From: Allolobophora icterica
Taxonomy: Eukaryota > Annelida > Clitellata > Crassiclitellata > Lumbricidae
DNA length: 64,000 nucleotides
Direction: 5' to 3'
Assembly (NCBI GenBank): GCA_963556255.1
Contig: OY744613.1
Span: 52,485,949 to 52,549,948, forward strand
Shown: positions 1 through 11,330 of the stretch, piece after piece
How positions within the stretch are numbered: position 1 is the first letter of the stretch
How the letters are laid out: each line of letters opens with the position of its first letter
Made by a program: the position numbers and the translations under genes
The notes under the pieces: model-generated
Told to the model about the DNA's origin: nothing
Seen by the model: the letters and a program-made list of their open reading frames with translations, nothing else
Databases searched by the model: none

Positions 1-1620
1 ATCAAACCAAGCCTAATATTATAAGGTCAGTATCCAGAAGATCAGTCCATAAGACAGAGATACAGCCTATGGTGAATAAGCAATTTGAAAGACTAAGTTG
101 AGAACGAAATGACACATGGGGTTGGGCAGAATAAACAGACACAGGGATAGAATTCCAAACAATAGGTCCTGCAAAAAAACTCACTCACCAAGGACAGTTC
201 TTGATTTTGGTATGACCCCACAAAGATAATCAGATGACCTCATTGCATAATGATAAGACTGGAGAATAAGAACTGGTTTTAAATATTGTGGCTGGCCAGA
301 ATTTGTAAACCATGAGACCCAATTTGAAAATAATTCTTTGCTGAACAGGAAGTCAATGCAAAGATTTCAGCACATGGGTTACATGTTCAGATTAGGATGT
401 ATTAGTTATGGCTCTAGCAGCATTTGGCTGCTGTGGCTGTAGCCAAAGAGTTCTTAAATCTCAGCACCTTAGGCATATTTCACCTATTGATAACAGTAAG
501 AATGAAGTTACAGTAATCTAGGCAACTAGCAACAAATTAATTTTCCAGAGATATCCTTGCAGACACGTCACGAATGAACGTATATGATGACTTACAAATG
601 CTGTTTACACGACCATTGAGAGACATGGTAGAATTGAAAACAATGCCTAAGTTACAAGAAGTGTCTGCCAGCTTAACAAATTGAGTCACCCAGTTTCAAT
701 GACTAAAGCTGATCATATTTTTAAATCTGCTGTGCAGTGTCCAGTAACAGAAATTCATTATTTGATCGGTTAAAGAGTTTAGAGGCCACCACCCAAGAAG
801 ATGCAAGACTTTAAGGACCATGACAGACTGTTAAATGAAATGTAAAATTTTAGTATATAATTACCAGCATAGAAATGATAGCCCAGCGAATGATTTTCCA
901 GCACTGTGCCTAGTGGTGTGGTATGTAAACAAAAGAAGACCAAGCACAAAGCCCTGTGGAACACCACATGCCCACAAGGCCCTAGATGAATAATTACCAT
1001 TTAAATACACTGAGTACATGGACTAAGATAAGTAATAAACCAATTTAGTGCATGACCAGATATCCCAAAGCAGTGCTTAAGACGATGAAGTAGCAAACGT
1101 AGCAGACAAGTCATGTAGAACAAGTGGTGTTACCGCAACCCTATCCACTGAACATATGATGTCATAACGAACAGTAAGTTGAGTGAAACAGTTGAGTGAA
1201 ACTTAGGATATGCAGTCTGAAAAGGGGAGATATAAGTGAGTTTGATGATAGGTGATTTTGCATGCGATTCAAGACTTCAAGGATTTTAGATGTAAAATTC
1301 AATGTTGAGATTTTGGCCTGTAATTTGACAGATCATCAGGGTACAGAGAAGGTTTCTTAAACAGCAGATGAACTATGGCATGGGCAAATGCAGATGGAAA
1401 GGATCCCTCGTGCAATGACAAGTTGATAATTGATGCAATGGTTGGACCCAGTTCGAAGCACTCTTTCAGAAACCAAGTAGGAATGGTGTCAAGACCAGTT
1501 TGTTAGGCGAGAAAAAGATAAGTTTGAACCTCAGCCAGAGTAGTTGGCAGAAAGTAGTTCATGATAGAAGGTGTAGAATTTGGAGGCAGAAATTTGTCCA
1601 GTGCAAAGGAACTGACCAAT
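1..1620 (-). pseudogene. Decayed LINE reverse transcriptase (CR1/L2-like)
   Basis: Read on the minus strand in several broken frames, this stretch gives the landmarks of a LINE ORF2. Around 1340-1500 there is a segment like LGFLKECFELGPT followed by INLSLHEGSFPSAF and PDDLSNYRP, the fingers region of the reverse transcriptase. Around 860-960 comes a segment matching the PQGSVLGPLLF / YTTPLG / FHFYADDTQLY region, where the catalytic YADD has decayed to YAGN. At 100-184 is GPIVWNSIP, the conserved C-terminal motif of these ORFs. Many stops and frameshifts show it is long dead. The order (fingers at high coordinates, C-terminus at low) fixes the orientation, and the element runs off the left edge. 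The exact clade is not certain. Confidence 0.75.
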
Positions 1621-1665
1621 TTAAGCCATATACCATATATTTTGTCTACAAATAGGTCACGAATT

Positions 1666-1668
<3 letters not shown>

Positions 1669-1696
<28 letters not shown>
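1669..1696. repeat. (AT)n microsatellite
   Basis: Fourteen uninterrupted AT dinucleotides. Confidence 0.95.
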
Positions 1697-1701
<5 letters not shown>

Positions 1702-1839
1702 ATAAAACCATATACATAATGTGTTTGTGCATTGCATTGTTATAGATATCGATACATGTTTATACATACATATATAAAAAAATAAAATTCACATGATTAT
1801 TCTAGGAATGCATATACATATAAGAAGAGCAGTTCCTTA

Positions 1840-2099
1840 AGCTAGCCCTGAGGCAGCCATGGTATGAAATGCTAGCAACTTCATTTTCTTAGCCTTGGCA
1901 TATGAGGATGGATGGTCAGTCCTCTCCCTCACCATCTCATCTTCCCACTGATGGTGTGCAGTCAGTTATAGCTGAGTTTGCTAGGGGGTGAAGGTGGAAC
2001 AGAAAGCTCGAACTAAATTTCTACTCTGATGGCTATTTGAACCTGAACCTCTCGAATGACAGCCTAGCGCGCTAACCACTACACTAATGAGCGCCCAAT
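1840..2099 (-). mobile_element. tRNA-derived SINE
   Basis: On the minus strand the element begins at about 2097 with a tRNA-like head. It has an A-box-like segment tagtgtagtggttagcgc and a B-box-like segment gaggttcaggttcaaat about 35 bp further on, the arrangement of an internal pol III promoter. A unique body of about 190 bp follows. The last 65-70 bp of the body, including cttcattttcttagccttgg, recur at 3048-3112 and 3236-3305 without the head, as expected for 5'-truncated copies. The head is diverged and no cloverleaf was drawn, so the parent tRNA is not assigned. Confidence 0.65.
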
Positions 2100-3047
2100 A
2101 TAAGAACTAAATATAAATATGCATGTATATTTGATAAATCCAGTACTTATAAACTTTCAAATATTGATAATCAAAAATAGTTTGAATGAGGCAATCAATA
2201 CTAATACTGTCAGTAAGTTTTGGCCAGCCTTGATAAGTTTTGTCCCTGCTACACTTGTTCTTGAGACTTTACACACTGACAAGATTTTACGGGTAAATAG
2301 ACAGGTTACCAGTCAGCTTTTAGTCATTAATTCTTATGGTTTGGACATTTTTGGCAGTTCTTCTGTGGAGACCAGTGTTTAGCTGAATAACTCAAGTCTA
2401 AGTCTTGTCATGAAAAAACTACAGTGACTTTCACAAAAGCGATTGTTTGTTCTTTGGAAATGCAGCAACACTTTCTCGACAAACTGTAGGAGTCAGCACA
2501 CTGATTGTGCCTGCATCTAACGCACCCAGGCCCTTAGCCAAAGGGACAGGTGAAAATTAGTTTGGACAGGCATAAATTGTGCATGATTCACCTCCAGCAC
2601 CATCCAGCTTCTTCTCTAGAGCCACTGCAAGCGTTCAGATTATAGTTCTGTAAGGAGCAGAGGTTGATATTAGGCTCTGTAAACAGCATAGGGGCACTGC
2701 AGTCGGACTCGTAGGGCGGTGGGACTTCGGGCGGTCGCGACTTCGTACGCTCACAGCATCGGGCAGTCACGACTTCGAATACTTTTGGACGGGCTATCCT
2801 GTATTTCTGGGTAAGGGCCTGAACGCACCTATTGAATAGATGCTTAGTTATGGTGGTTTAATATTAAAATTACATTGATCAAATATGAGTGACAAGATGT
2901 CTATATTGCTAGTATTTCTCAAGAGCAATTCTAAAAGAAGGAAATATCTCTGGAAATAGGCAAGCATTCAACTTACAGGAACAATTCGAGAAACGGTTGA
3001 CTGGACCTCAGTTCCTGAAATCTGTTTCTTGGTAGGTGACCTCAAAG

Positions 3048-3112
3048 CAGGCACCATGAAATGTTAGCGACTTCATTTTCTTAGCCTTGGCATATGAGGG
3101 TGGATGGTCAGT
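3048..3112 (-). mobile_element. SINE 3' fragment
   Basis: About 60 bp matching the 3' body of the SINE at 1840-2099 (shared core tcattttcttagccttggca). No tRNA head is present. Confidence 0.6.
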
Positions 3113-3235
3113 TTTCCAGTTTTCACCGCATATCAGGCTTTCATCTACAAACAAGTAAATAATCAACATAACTCAATCTAATGCACAAAACTGCATTCAT
3201 AATGAATTCAACGTGAAGAAGGGCTTAAGTTGGGT

Positions 3236-3305
3236 CTAGAGGCAGGTATTGTTTGAAATATCAGCAACTTCATTTTCTGAGACTTGGCATATGAGATTAT
3301 GAGAT
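3236..3305 (-). mobile_element. SINE 3' fragment, more diverged
   Basis: This is the third copy of the same SINE body (caacttcattttctgagact). It is preceded by a segment resembling the aagctagccctgaggcag end of the full copy, and it is only about 125 bp from the second copy. Confidence 0.5.
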
Positions 3306-3713
3306 TTTTGACACCTGAAACTCCTTAAAACACACATCCTATTGGGATTTTTGGAACACTTATCATTGATCTACGCTCTATCAGAAAATGCACTAAAAAA
3401 TTTATATTATTATGACCCTTTTTGGGAATAACTTTTCTCCTCGGTCACGAAATGCTCGACCTCGTGGAAAGTAATTTCAACACTGCACAAAGAATTTGGG
3501 ATTTTTTTATACTATATACATCTTGCAACATGTAGTTAAAATTTCAACCAATTCACAGATGGTCAGGTGAGAACCTTCCTCAGAATTGGTTGAGCTGAGC
3601 TTGAATGACAGTGTTAATAAATTCCAGCCGTGAAATTGACTGAGATTTTTGATACTCCTGAAGCATGACCGCTAGAAGTAGCTGTTAACTGAATTCCAAC
3701 TGTTTCGTCTACA

Positions 3714-4145
3714 CAATCAATCAATCAACTAAGCATATATAGCGCACCTTCAAGGCAACTCCGAGCCTAACCCCGGCGAAACAGAACGGTCTTTAGAGCA
3801 GAGAAGACAGCGGTTGACGAGTCTTGAGGAAGAGACCACAACTCAGGAGGAAGCCCATTCCAAATTGTGGTTCCAACCACTGAGAAAGCATGCTGCTGCA
3901 TTGTAGCGGTGCGCAGGGGCGTCTATCCCCCCGAAGACATTGGAGCAACTTCCCCTCCCCCTCTTCCCCTTCCTTCCTCCCCAATCATGATGGCACATAC
4001 ACTGACAGATCCCCCATTTTTTGGACGGAGCATTTGCTCCAAAGTTTCTACGGAGTAGACGCCCCTGCTGGTGCGTGCGAAAGGAACATAGAGGTCATCA
4101 CGTGTGGTAGAGCAAAGAGAGCGGACAAGTTGTACTTGAAGCTGT
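3714..4145 (-). pseudogene. LINE 3' end
   Basis: Minus-strand translation in two frames gives AFSVVGTTIWN then GLPPELWSLPQ, the C-terminal motif of CR1/L2-type ORF2 proteins. A short 3' UTR containing gcgctatatatgc follows, and then a (TTGA)n tail at 3714-3727, typical of this LINE group. Everything upstream is too decayed to read. Confidence 0.7.
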
Positions 4146-4159
4146 CGTAATATGCTAAA

Positions 4160-5170
4160 ACCTGAACTGCTGTACGAAATATAAATATAAATATAAATTA
4201 TTTAAAGTAATCAGTTAAACTTCAACTCTCAATGAAACCTGACCGTAATATAAATCCATATTTAACATGTTGTACCCGTTCAAAATATCAGCCAGTTGGT
4301 AGTTTTGCTTCATTACTCTGCTCTCTAAACATACACTGCAATGCACATCTCAAATTTAAATCTTGATCGTTAAATAAGAGCAAATTTCTTAGTTTCTTAC
4401 CAATTTGCGTGGATTAAAGCGGTAAGTTTCAAGCTCACAATTAGCCTATATGGAAATAGAAAAGAAATCAAAGATTATATACAGAAATTAGAATCATTAA
4501 ACAAAGATCAAGTACTTCTCTAGCCCGTAAGAATTACACCCAGCATTAATCAATAATGAATCTAATGAAATGCCACTTATAATGATTACAAATTCTCGAT
4601 TTTTATCTTCTGCTATAAATATTCGCCAACATCGTTTTCAGACAACAAATTAGTACTAAAATGCTAGGGTCCCGGGCTCCTATGTGCCGTTGGCGAAACT
4701 CCAGTAAATTTGATGGCCGGCTTCTATCACCATAGTGAACAGGGGCTCGGGCCAATATGTGGTCACTGCGACGTAACCTAGAAAACACTCAATTCCTCAG
4801 TCGGTTCTGGTTTTGACCAAACTACGGGATTGACGTTACTTTCCACTTCTGGGATTGGAACCCTCGATGAATGACTTGATACATCACCCTTACTTGAGGA
4901 ATTTTCAACTATCTCAACCAGGATCTCACGTAAGTGTTGCATAAATAAATGCCTTCCTTGCTACTGACTTTGACATAATAGTCGAAAATTTGATTTGGAT
5001 CCATGATCGTGTATTACAATCAATTATTTAAAATCAAACTTCACATTGAACTACACAGAAATGAATTATAATCTGTCCAGATTCAAGGATTGTCTTTCTA
5101 CTCTAAATGCTCTATATCAACAGAATATCAATGTGATATATCTTAATTAATCAGACATCACTGTATTTCT
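4160..5170. other. No supported gene
   Basis: AT-rich sequence without recognisable coding or element structure. A minus-strand open stretch at 4603-4788 (61 codons, SDHILARAPVHYGDRSR) reads like protein but has no neighbours that support it, so it is left uncalled. Confidence 0.5.
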
Positions 5171-5176
5171 TCACTG

Positions 5177-5924
5177 CCCTGCTGTCCAACATGAGGCCCG
5201 CAAGCCGATTTTAAATGGCCCGCCGGAGCTGAATACCAACCACAAATAAAAAGAATTGCAAGCACAATTCAAAGCCAAATATCTCACTAAAACATTTAAT
5301 AATAATAATAATAAAAATAATTATATTCGTTTATTAAATTCAGACTGACAAGTACAGTAAGATCACATAATATAGTAGTAACAGATGATAACAAGTTTAA
5401 CAGGAGTCGAATTTAACTGTATGGCAGCCTGCAAGGCGCCCATCTGTCCTGTTCATTTTCTGTCCGTAAATATTTTGAAAATTTTTTTATAATAAAATCT
5501 GTTGATTTTTATGATTATTCCAACAGTCCCAACACGATTTTCAATGCTAAAAAACACTTAATTATTGAGGTGATTCAGCTATTCTATACAAAAAAGTCAT
5601 TTTGCTCCCCCTACAAAAATTTTGCCCCCTAGAAGTGTTCCCCCCAGAAATATTTGCCCCCTTGGAAAAATTTATGCGGATGTCCACGCCAACAGCATGA
5701 CCAATCAGCATTATTCAAATCAGCATTTTACCCGTCGCCAATCAGCAATCAGCATTTGACTAGTGCCCGAGACTGTGACCCCACCACCGTAAACCTTTAC
5801 CTAAATTTTAATAGTCAATAATTTTCAATAAATTGTAGTTGCTTTTGAGTTTACTGGTGCGTCCGTCGGCTTCAAGAATAATTTTTTCGGTGGCCCACGT
5901 TGTCAAAAAGGTTGGACAGCACTG
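5177..5924. mobile_element. hAT-like non-autonomous element (candidate)
   Basis: The left end reads ctgctgtccaacatgaggcccgc. The right end, read inverted, begins cagtgctgtccaacc and continues with a ggcccacc segment. The roughly 12-bp inverted match followed by ggccc-rich subterminal sequence is the style of hAT ends seen elsewhere in this window. No convincing 8-bp target duplication was found, so the boundaries are tentative. No transposase is visible inside. Confidence 0.45.
5592..5690. repeat. Degenerate TGCCCCC tandem repeat
   Basis: Four to five imperfect units of 16-20 bp built around ttTTGCCCCCtnnaaa. They resemble the 15-bp TTCGCCCCCGGAA units of the foldback elements at 35.6 and 50.9 kb. 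No inverted partner is visible nearby, so it may be a solo or decayed terminus. Confidence 0.45.
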
Positions 5925-5934
5925 GGCATGCGTG

Positions 5935-6561
5935 TAGATGGTGGTGGGCATGCAAATGTGACCAAAACTCGCCTGATCATACCTTACGTTACAGGGATTC
6001 TAATGCACCTATTCCCGTAATCCTACTGTATGAAAACCAACGGAACCAGCATCAAAGTCTGTGGCCCGATACTCTGGAATTCATTGCCTATTGAAGTTAC
6101 TGGTATACCTACTATGCATCAATTTAAACAAAAACTGAAACTCTATCTCTTGGATGCACTCACATGACTGCATTAGGCCTAGGCCTATGTGTTTATTTAC
6201 ACAGGCACTGTTGTTTGTTTGTTTTTGTTTGTTTGTTTTTTTTCATCTCTTTGTAACTAATGACAATTGATCTGTATACCTTAGTTGGAATCCATGTGTA
6301 CTGGTAGTTAAGTTCTTTAGTTAAGAGTTCTATCATTGTTTCTTTTACTTGCTGATCATATAACTTGATCGATGTTACCGTTAAAAGTATTGATTGTGCT
6401 GACATTTACTTGTATTACGATAAATGTTAACTAGGTGGCCCTGTTAAGCGGGATCAAGATCCCTTTTGGGTCTCCTCTTGTTGCCAAAGTTCAAACTTTT
6501 TATGTTGTATTTTCCTTGTACTTCAAATGGCTTCAATAAAAGGATTGATTGATTGATTGAA
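5935..6561 (+). pseudogene. LINE 3' end (type A)
   Basis: Plus-strand frames give YRDSNAPIPV, then with a frameshift SVGPILWNSLPIEVTG and FKQKLKLYLLD, the C-terminus of a LINE ORF2. The 3' UTR carries the gcgggatcaagatccctttt motif shared with the copies at 39.9-40.7 kb and 42.3 kb (inverted). It ends in (GATT)n at about 6542-6560. It abuts the hAT-like element on its left. Confidence 0.7.
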
Positions 6562-6947
6562 AATTTCTAAAACTAGGGATTATAAGGAAAATCAGAATAT
6601 CGGGCCCAACGTGATCTAGAGCACTTGGTTTCTTAGAAAATTTCGTTAAGAAAAGAAAATTTATACTACCTGAACATTTTTACAGAACTCCTGTGTGTCA
6701 ACAAAGGCTACTGCAGTCTCACGAAATGGCGGATCTCGCGCGCCAGCGATGCCACTCGAAGATCACAATTTCGGCGAAAATCTTCAAATTGACCAAATAA
6801 ATTCGACCACAAAATCAGATCGCTGCGTCCAACACCAAACCTGTCAGTTTACCGAGAAATTCAACGAAACAAATTCGATTTACTCTTAAAATTTGCGCGT
6901 AACAAATTTCTTGAAATCACCTCTCCGCATCAGGCTGCAAGGCCATC
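6562..6947. other. No supported gene
   Basis: Short open stretches only, with no recognisable protein or repeat. Confidence 0.5.
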
Positions 6948-7777
6948 TTGACCATCAGTGTTGCCAGTGAGGTTTTTCATATTTCCCCAGATCTCGTTCC
7001 AAAAAATCCCCAGATTTCCCCAGATTATATAAACACAATTTATGAGACTTTTTAACACTATTTAACAGTAACATACCTACTTACAGTTACATTAATAATA
7101 ATATATTTTCCTCAAATGAGTGGAATCAAATATACTGACTTGTTATTTTTTTTTAAATTGTCACTTGTCAATTACTTAAAGTTGTCGGCGAGTCGTCATC
7201 CAAGTCAACGACAACTTATGTTTCGTTAAGATCATATGACTGCTTCACGGGACAGCCAGCGTGTTTTGCATAGCATCAACGCTTTATGTTTCTGGGCCTA
7301 AACTACATCTTTTATTAACTGGAGATTTCTTTTACTACTATTCGAAGAACAGAAGTAGACATTCTTTATGAAAATTTGAAGACAAGGTGGTAGGCGGTTG
7401 CTGGCAACGTTTGCACAAAGTGTAAATGAATGACAGACAAATGTTGGTTTGTTGAAAAACTTGTTAATGTTCAGAGTTGTGGCGTGCTCGACGTTATGTC
7501 GTTAACCCACTACAACTACCTCGCGTACATTCATCATTGCTCATCCATTAACAGAAATTTCAAACTACAACAGGAAATAGAAATACAATCACTAGAATCT
7601 AGTGATGGGCATAGGTTTTTTTCCGAGGGCCAAATTCTTTTTGTGGGGAATGGGCGCGGGCCACAAAGAAATGTGCCATATGAAATTGAAACTAATCTAT
7701 AGTTAACAAAGTAATTCAGCCCAGAGGTTCAATAAAGTGTGTACAGTCACAATAGTTTGAATAGTGACTGATTTTAT

Positions 7778-9625
7778 TCAATCGGCAATGTACTGAATGT
7801 TGTCGTAACGCGGTGAGTAGCTGTTAATACTTGTACGTAGCTGACATATCAAGTGGTCTTGAGTAAGTCGATTTCGCAATTTGTTCTTAACAACATTCAT
7901 CTGTGAGAACAACTGTTCGCAGCAATAAGTACTCCCAACCATACAAAGCAGCTTGTTAGCAGCAGTCTTAAGTGTTGGATATGAGTTCTGATTAACAGTC
8001 TGCCAAAATTCGGCTGGATTCACTTTTGCATGAGATCGAGCAAGTTCATCGTCACTTTGAATCTCCAATATTTCTAATTGTGCTTTACTGACATCATTTA
8101 CGATAGAGTCAGTGAAGTCGTTCGGATCAAACGTGAAGGGATTTCTGAAAAAGTGAAAGTGTACTTTCATAGCGTTACACTCACGAAATCGTAGTTGAAA
8201 CTCTTGCAGCAGATTGTCTACTTCAGCAACAAAGTCACACTGTTCAGGATACGTTCTTTCTGCTTGCATTACTTCCCCAAGACAAGGGAAATGTGTCCAG
8301 TTCATCGCAGACAAGTGTGTTTTGAACAATGTCAATTTACTCTTAAATGCATCAATTGTCAAGATCATGTCTGACAAACATTTCATCTGCCCTTGCAGTT
8401 TTAAATTCAAGTCATTTAGGTGTTTGGTGATGTCAGTCAAGAACGCAAGTTTTGTTAACCAACTGTGATCACACAATACTTCGTGTTCTCTCTTATTATC
8501 ATGCAGAAACGCAAGTATTTCAGTTTTCAAATTAAAGAAGCGTTTAAGCACATTTCCACGTGAGAGCCATCTGACGTTATTGTGATAAGTGAGGTCATCA
8601 AAGTTTTTATCCTCTATATCTGAGATAAATTCTCGAAACTGTCGGTGTCGCAAGGGTGACGCTCTGATGAAGTTCACAATCTTAACAACTTCTTTGAACA
8701 CTTCTTCAAACCCAAGTTTACCGGCACAAAGATTTTCTTGGTGAATTACGCAATGATAAGACAAAAATGCAGGAAATTTGTCGTCTGCACGCAGAAGACC
8801 AATTAATCCGTTGTGTGAACCCATCATGGATGGAGCACCATCTGTTGCAACCGAAACAAGTTTCTCCGGTGGGATATCAAAACGATTAAGTACAGAAATT
8901 AATGCATGATAAACGTCTTGCCCACGCGTTGTCGACAACAAAGGCTCCAGAGACAGAAACTCGTCCTTTGTGCAGCCGTCTGAAAAAACCATTCTTATGA
9001 ATACTGCTAGCTGTGCAATATCGGTAATGTCACAAGATTCATCAAGACATAAGCTGTAAAATTGGCACCTTGTTATGTCTTCTTTCAGTTGATCTTCTAT
9101 GTCCACATTTATTTCATCAGCTCTGCGTGTTATACAGCGCCTGCTAAGAGAAACTGCGTTGAATTCAGCACGAACTCTATCTTGCATTTTCTTATCGTCA
9201 CTAAACAAAGTAGACGTAACTTCAGAAAAACACTCCTTAACAACATCAACGTCCGAAAAAGGCTTCTTATGTTTACACAATGTCCATGCCACTTTCAGCG
9301 ACGCAACATATGCCTTCTTCTGTACAGTCTGTGCTTTACTGAAAATTGTCTGCTGTCTAGTAAGCTCACTTTTCAGGAAATCAACGCGCTTCTGCCGCTC
9401 GGTAGACTTCACAGGATATTTCGTATTATACTCAGCATGTCTGGACTCGTAGTGGCGCTTAACGTTGTATTCCTTGTTCACTGATATTGATTCCTTGCAG
9501 ATTAAACATATACTACCGGAGCCTTGTAATATTGTGTTTGGTGTAACGAAATAATGTAACAACCATTCGTCGTGAAATAATCTTTTCTCTGCCGACAATT
9601 TCCGTTTCTTGTTATTCGACGCCAT
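7778..9625 (-). CDS. hAT transposase, intact
   Basis: This 615-aa uninterrupted ORF starts at the ATG at 9625, about 330 bp inside the right terminus. Residues 1-25 are basic. C40, C43, H58 and H63 form a BED-type zinc finger for DNA binding. The RNase-H-like core shows D195 in CLDES, D262 in ATDGAPSMMG, and the CVIHQENLCAG segment at 292-302. NNVRWLSRGNVL lies at 349-360. E570 in CCEQLFSQMN is the third acidic residue and opens the C-terminal dimerisation region, ending near LTQDHLICQLR. The length is normal for the Charlie-like group that also gave rise to the domesticated GTF2IRD2/ZBED-type vertebrate proteins. The protein would cut and paste the element in the nucleus. No lesion is visible, so it may be recently active. 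Overlapping plus-strand ORFs at 8.2 and 9.1 kb are shadows. Confidence 0.93.
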   Translation of the reverse strand: MASNNKKRKLSAEKRLFHDEWLLHYFVTPNTILQGSGSICLICKESISVNKEYNVKRHYESRHAEYNTKYPVKSTERQKRVDFLKSELTRQQTIFSKAQTVQKKAYVASLKVAWTLCKHKKPFSDVDVVKECFSEVTSTLFSDDKKMQDRVRAEFNAVSLSRRCITRRADEINVDIEDQLKEDITRCQFYSLCLDESCDITDIAQLAVFIRMVFSDGCTKDEFLSLEPLLSTTRGQDVYHALISVLNRFDIPPEKLVSVATDGAPSMMGSHNGLIGLLRADDKFPAFLSYHCVIHQENLCAGKLGFEEVFKEVVKIVNFIRASPLRHRQFREFISDIEDKNFDDLTYHNNVRWLSRGNVLKRFFNLKTEILAFLHDNKREHEVLCDHSWLTKLAFLTDITKHLNDLNLKLQGQMKCLSDMILTIDAFKSKLTLFKTHLSAMNWTHFPCLGEVMQAERTYPEQCDFVAEVDNLLQEFQLRFRECNAMKVHFHFFRNPFTFDPNDFTDSIVNDVSKAQLEILEIQSDDELARSHAKVNPAEFWQTVNQNSYPTLKTAANKLLCMVGSTYCCEQLFSQMNVVKNKLRNRLTQDHLICQLRTSINSYSPRYDNIQYIAD

Positions 9626-9825
9626 TACGTATCCGAAAGAATAAATAATCTTTCAAGAATGATCTACTTTACTGCTTCCCTAGGCGGCGCTAATTTCACT
9701 GCAGCTAAGGATAATAAGTAAGCAAAGTCAACACATGATGTCAATATTATGCTAGACGTCGATGATCAACTGCCAAAATATATTTACGGCATAAAACTGA
9801 ATTTCAAAATTTGAAGTGTCTTAGC

Positions 9826-9945
9826 ATTCTCGGCGGGCCGTACAAAAGGAATCCGAGGGCCACATGCTGCCCACGGGCCGCACGCCTCGGCGGGCCGCAC
9901 AAAAGGAGTCCGAGGGCCGCATGCGGCCCGCGGGCCGCACTTTGC
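9826..9945. repeat. Duplicated subterminal repeat of the inner hAT
   Basis: Two tandem copies of about 58 bp, each with cggcgggccg, acaaaagga and tccgagggcc followed by a gcccacgggcc / gcccgcgggcc palindrome. Such subterminal repeats usually bind the hAT BED finger. Confidence 0.7.
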
Positions 9946-10659
9946 CCATCACTGCACTAGATTGACTAGATAGTTGATGACGTCATTGAGATTGTTTAAA
10001 CAAGAAGTGCCTTTGGTGGAATGAAAATTATACAGCGCATTATTTTTTTACATTCAATTACAATATAAACATAGTGTCTAGTGCTAAGTGCACACAAAAC
10101 ACATACATTGTCAATGCAAATTTTCAAAATGGTCAAATTTCCCCAGATTTGGCCAAAAAATCCCCAGATCCCCAGACGAAGGCCGAAATCCCCAGATCTA
10201 GGGAAAAATCCCCAGCTCTGGCAACATTGTTGACCATTGATCTTGACAATAATTAGCGCCACCTAGTGACAAGATTTATATAGCGCATATATTACAGGTC
10301 TGGTAACCCAACAAGCAAACTGTAACAGGGTTTTCTCTTACAGTACATTTAGTTATAATAATAATTAATGACACTAGTTTATATTGTAAAACATCAATTG
10401 ACTATCCTTTTGCAGCTAGGCCCTATAGCAGTTACCATAATACACTAAGCTTCTTCATGACATAAACAGAAGCTAACAACCCCACAATGCTTCTCCGATC
10501 GATGTCGCTTCGAGTGAAATCGTAATAAAAAATCATGGGACAAGAAGCCTGGTCAAAAAACATATAGGCAAGGGAAGACAGAAAGATTATGGAGGGGAAG
10601 GAAGCTAAAGCAATTGACACAAAAATTAATCTAATCTTAACAGAATTTTTTAGTGGCCT

Positions 10660-10935
10660 AGATCCTCATTTTCCTCTATATCTATCACAACTCGGGCTCC
10701 GGGCTTTCCACTCAAAATTGAAGTCTCACCTTTTCAAGTAGGCCAACTCCTACCCTGACTCATCTGATCCTCCGCCTTCTAATTGTACTCGCCGAAAATC
10801 GACACCCGCCTTAGCAGCTGCTCTGCCTTCTCTCTTGATCTGGCCCGCTCGAAAAACGGACTCAGAACTCTTCTGACAACTCTCTGGAAAACCCCCTCTG
10901 ATTTCACGTAGCGCTCGATTAATTTTGCCCCTAGT
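10660..10935 (+). pseudogene. LINE 3' fragment, family shared with 48.8 and 50.6 kb
   Basis: The segment gaagtctcacctttt followed by ctgactcatctgatcctc matches the inverse complement of 48.95-49.06 kb over more than 100 bp. The minus-strand copies there end in a (GATTAC)n tail, so this is an orphaned 3' portion of the same retroposon. Confidence 0.55.
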
Positions 10936-11031
10936 ATTCGAATCCTGCCTATGTAGGCCTACAACTCGACGCGCTTAGGCCTAATGCAGATCTAATCCTA
11001 TTCGACTAAAGCAAACTACCGTTACTTTAGC

Positions 11032-11322
11032 CAGTGGCGTCACTAGGGCTGGTGTCACCCGGTGCGGTAAGTCATGGTGTCACCCTAAAAAATGTGATGA
11101 CCTTTTTTAAGGAATTCGTCTCCCCAAAAAGTCCTGACTTTTTTTAGGAATTCGTCTCCCAAAAAAGTCCTGACTTTATTTTAGGAATTCGTCTCCCAAA
11201 AAAAGTGATGACCTTTTTAGGAATTCGTCATCTTGCAAAAATTTCATCATTTTCTCATGTTGGCTCTGAGGGTGTCACCCGGTGCGGTCCGCACCCCCAG
11301 CACCCCCCTCGTGACGCCACTG
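11032..11322. mobile_element. hAT MITE
   Basis: The inverted ends are cagtggcgtcac and gtgacgccactg, flanked by a perfect 8-bp duplication ACTTTAGC (11024-11031 and 11323-11330). The 291-bp body contains three to four direct units of about 45 bp, each with ttaggaattcgtctccc and a gtcctgactt or gtgatgacct segment. A ggtgtcacccggtgcggt block lies near each end in direct orientation. It is non-coding and non-autonomous. Confidence 0.92.
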
Positions 11323-11330
11323 ACTTTAGC

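Larger units (their letters stand above)
7598..9954 (-). mobile_element. Autonomous-looking hAT element nested in the outer hAT
   Basis: The left end contains tagtgatgggcat and the right end tgcccatcactg, an inverted terminal repeat. The flanks are cactagaa (7590-7597) and cactagat (9955-9962), a 7/8-matching 8-bp target duplication. GC-rich subterminal repeats lie inside the right end. The element is about 2.36 kb and holds one long minus-strand ORF. It inserted after the outer hAT was in place. Confidence 0.88.
6956..10229. mobile_element. hAT element (outer), interrupted by a second hAT
   Basis: The ends are cagtgttgccag (6956) and ctggcaacattg (ending 10229), an inverted repeat with 11 of 12 matches. 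It is flanked by a perfect 8-bp duplication TTGACCAT at 6948-6955 and 10230-10237, the hAT hallmark. The subterminal regions on both sides carry repeated tccccagat motifs (6980-7025 and 10138-10217). Without the inner element the unit is about 0.9 kb, so it is a non-autonomous element. The intact transposase gene inside belongs to the nested hAT, not to this one. Confidence 0.9.

Noticed and set aside
2040..2099. Possible intact tRNA gene
   Set aside because: The A- and B-box-like segments belong to a SINE. A pairing acceptor stem is not evident and the sequence continues into a SINE body.
2588..2770. Minus-strand 60-codon ORF in a GC-richer patch
   Set aside because: No recognisable motif and no splice or promoter context.
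8214..9484. Plus-strand ORFs of 84-140 codons
   Set aside because: Antisense shadows of the hAT transposase gene.
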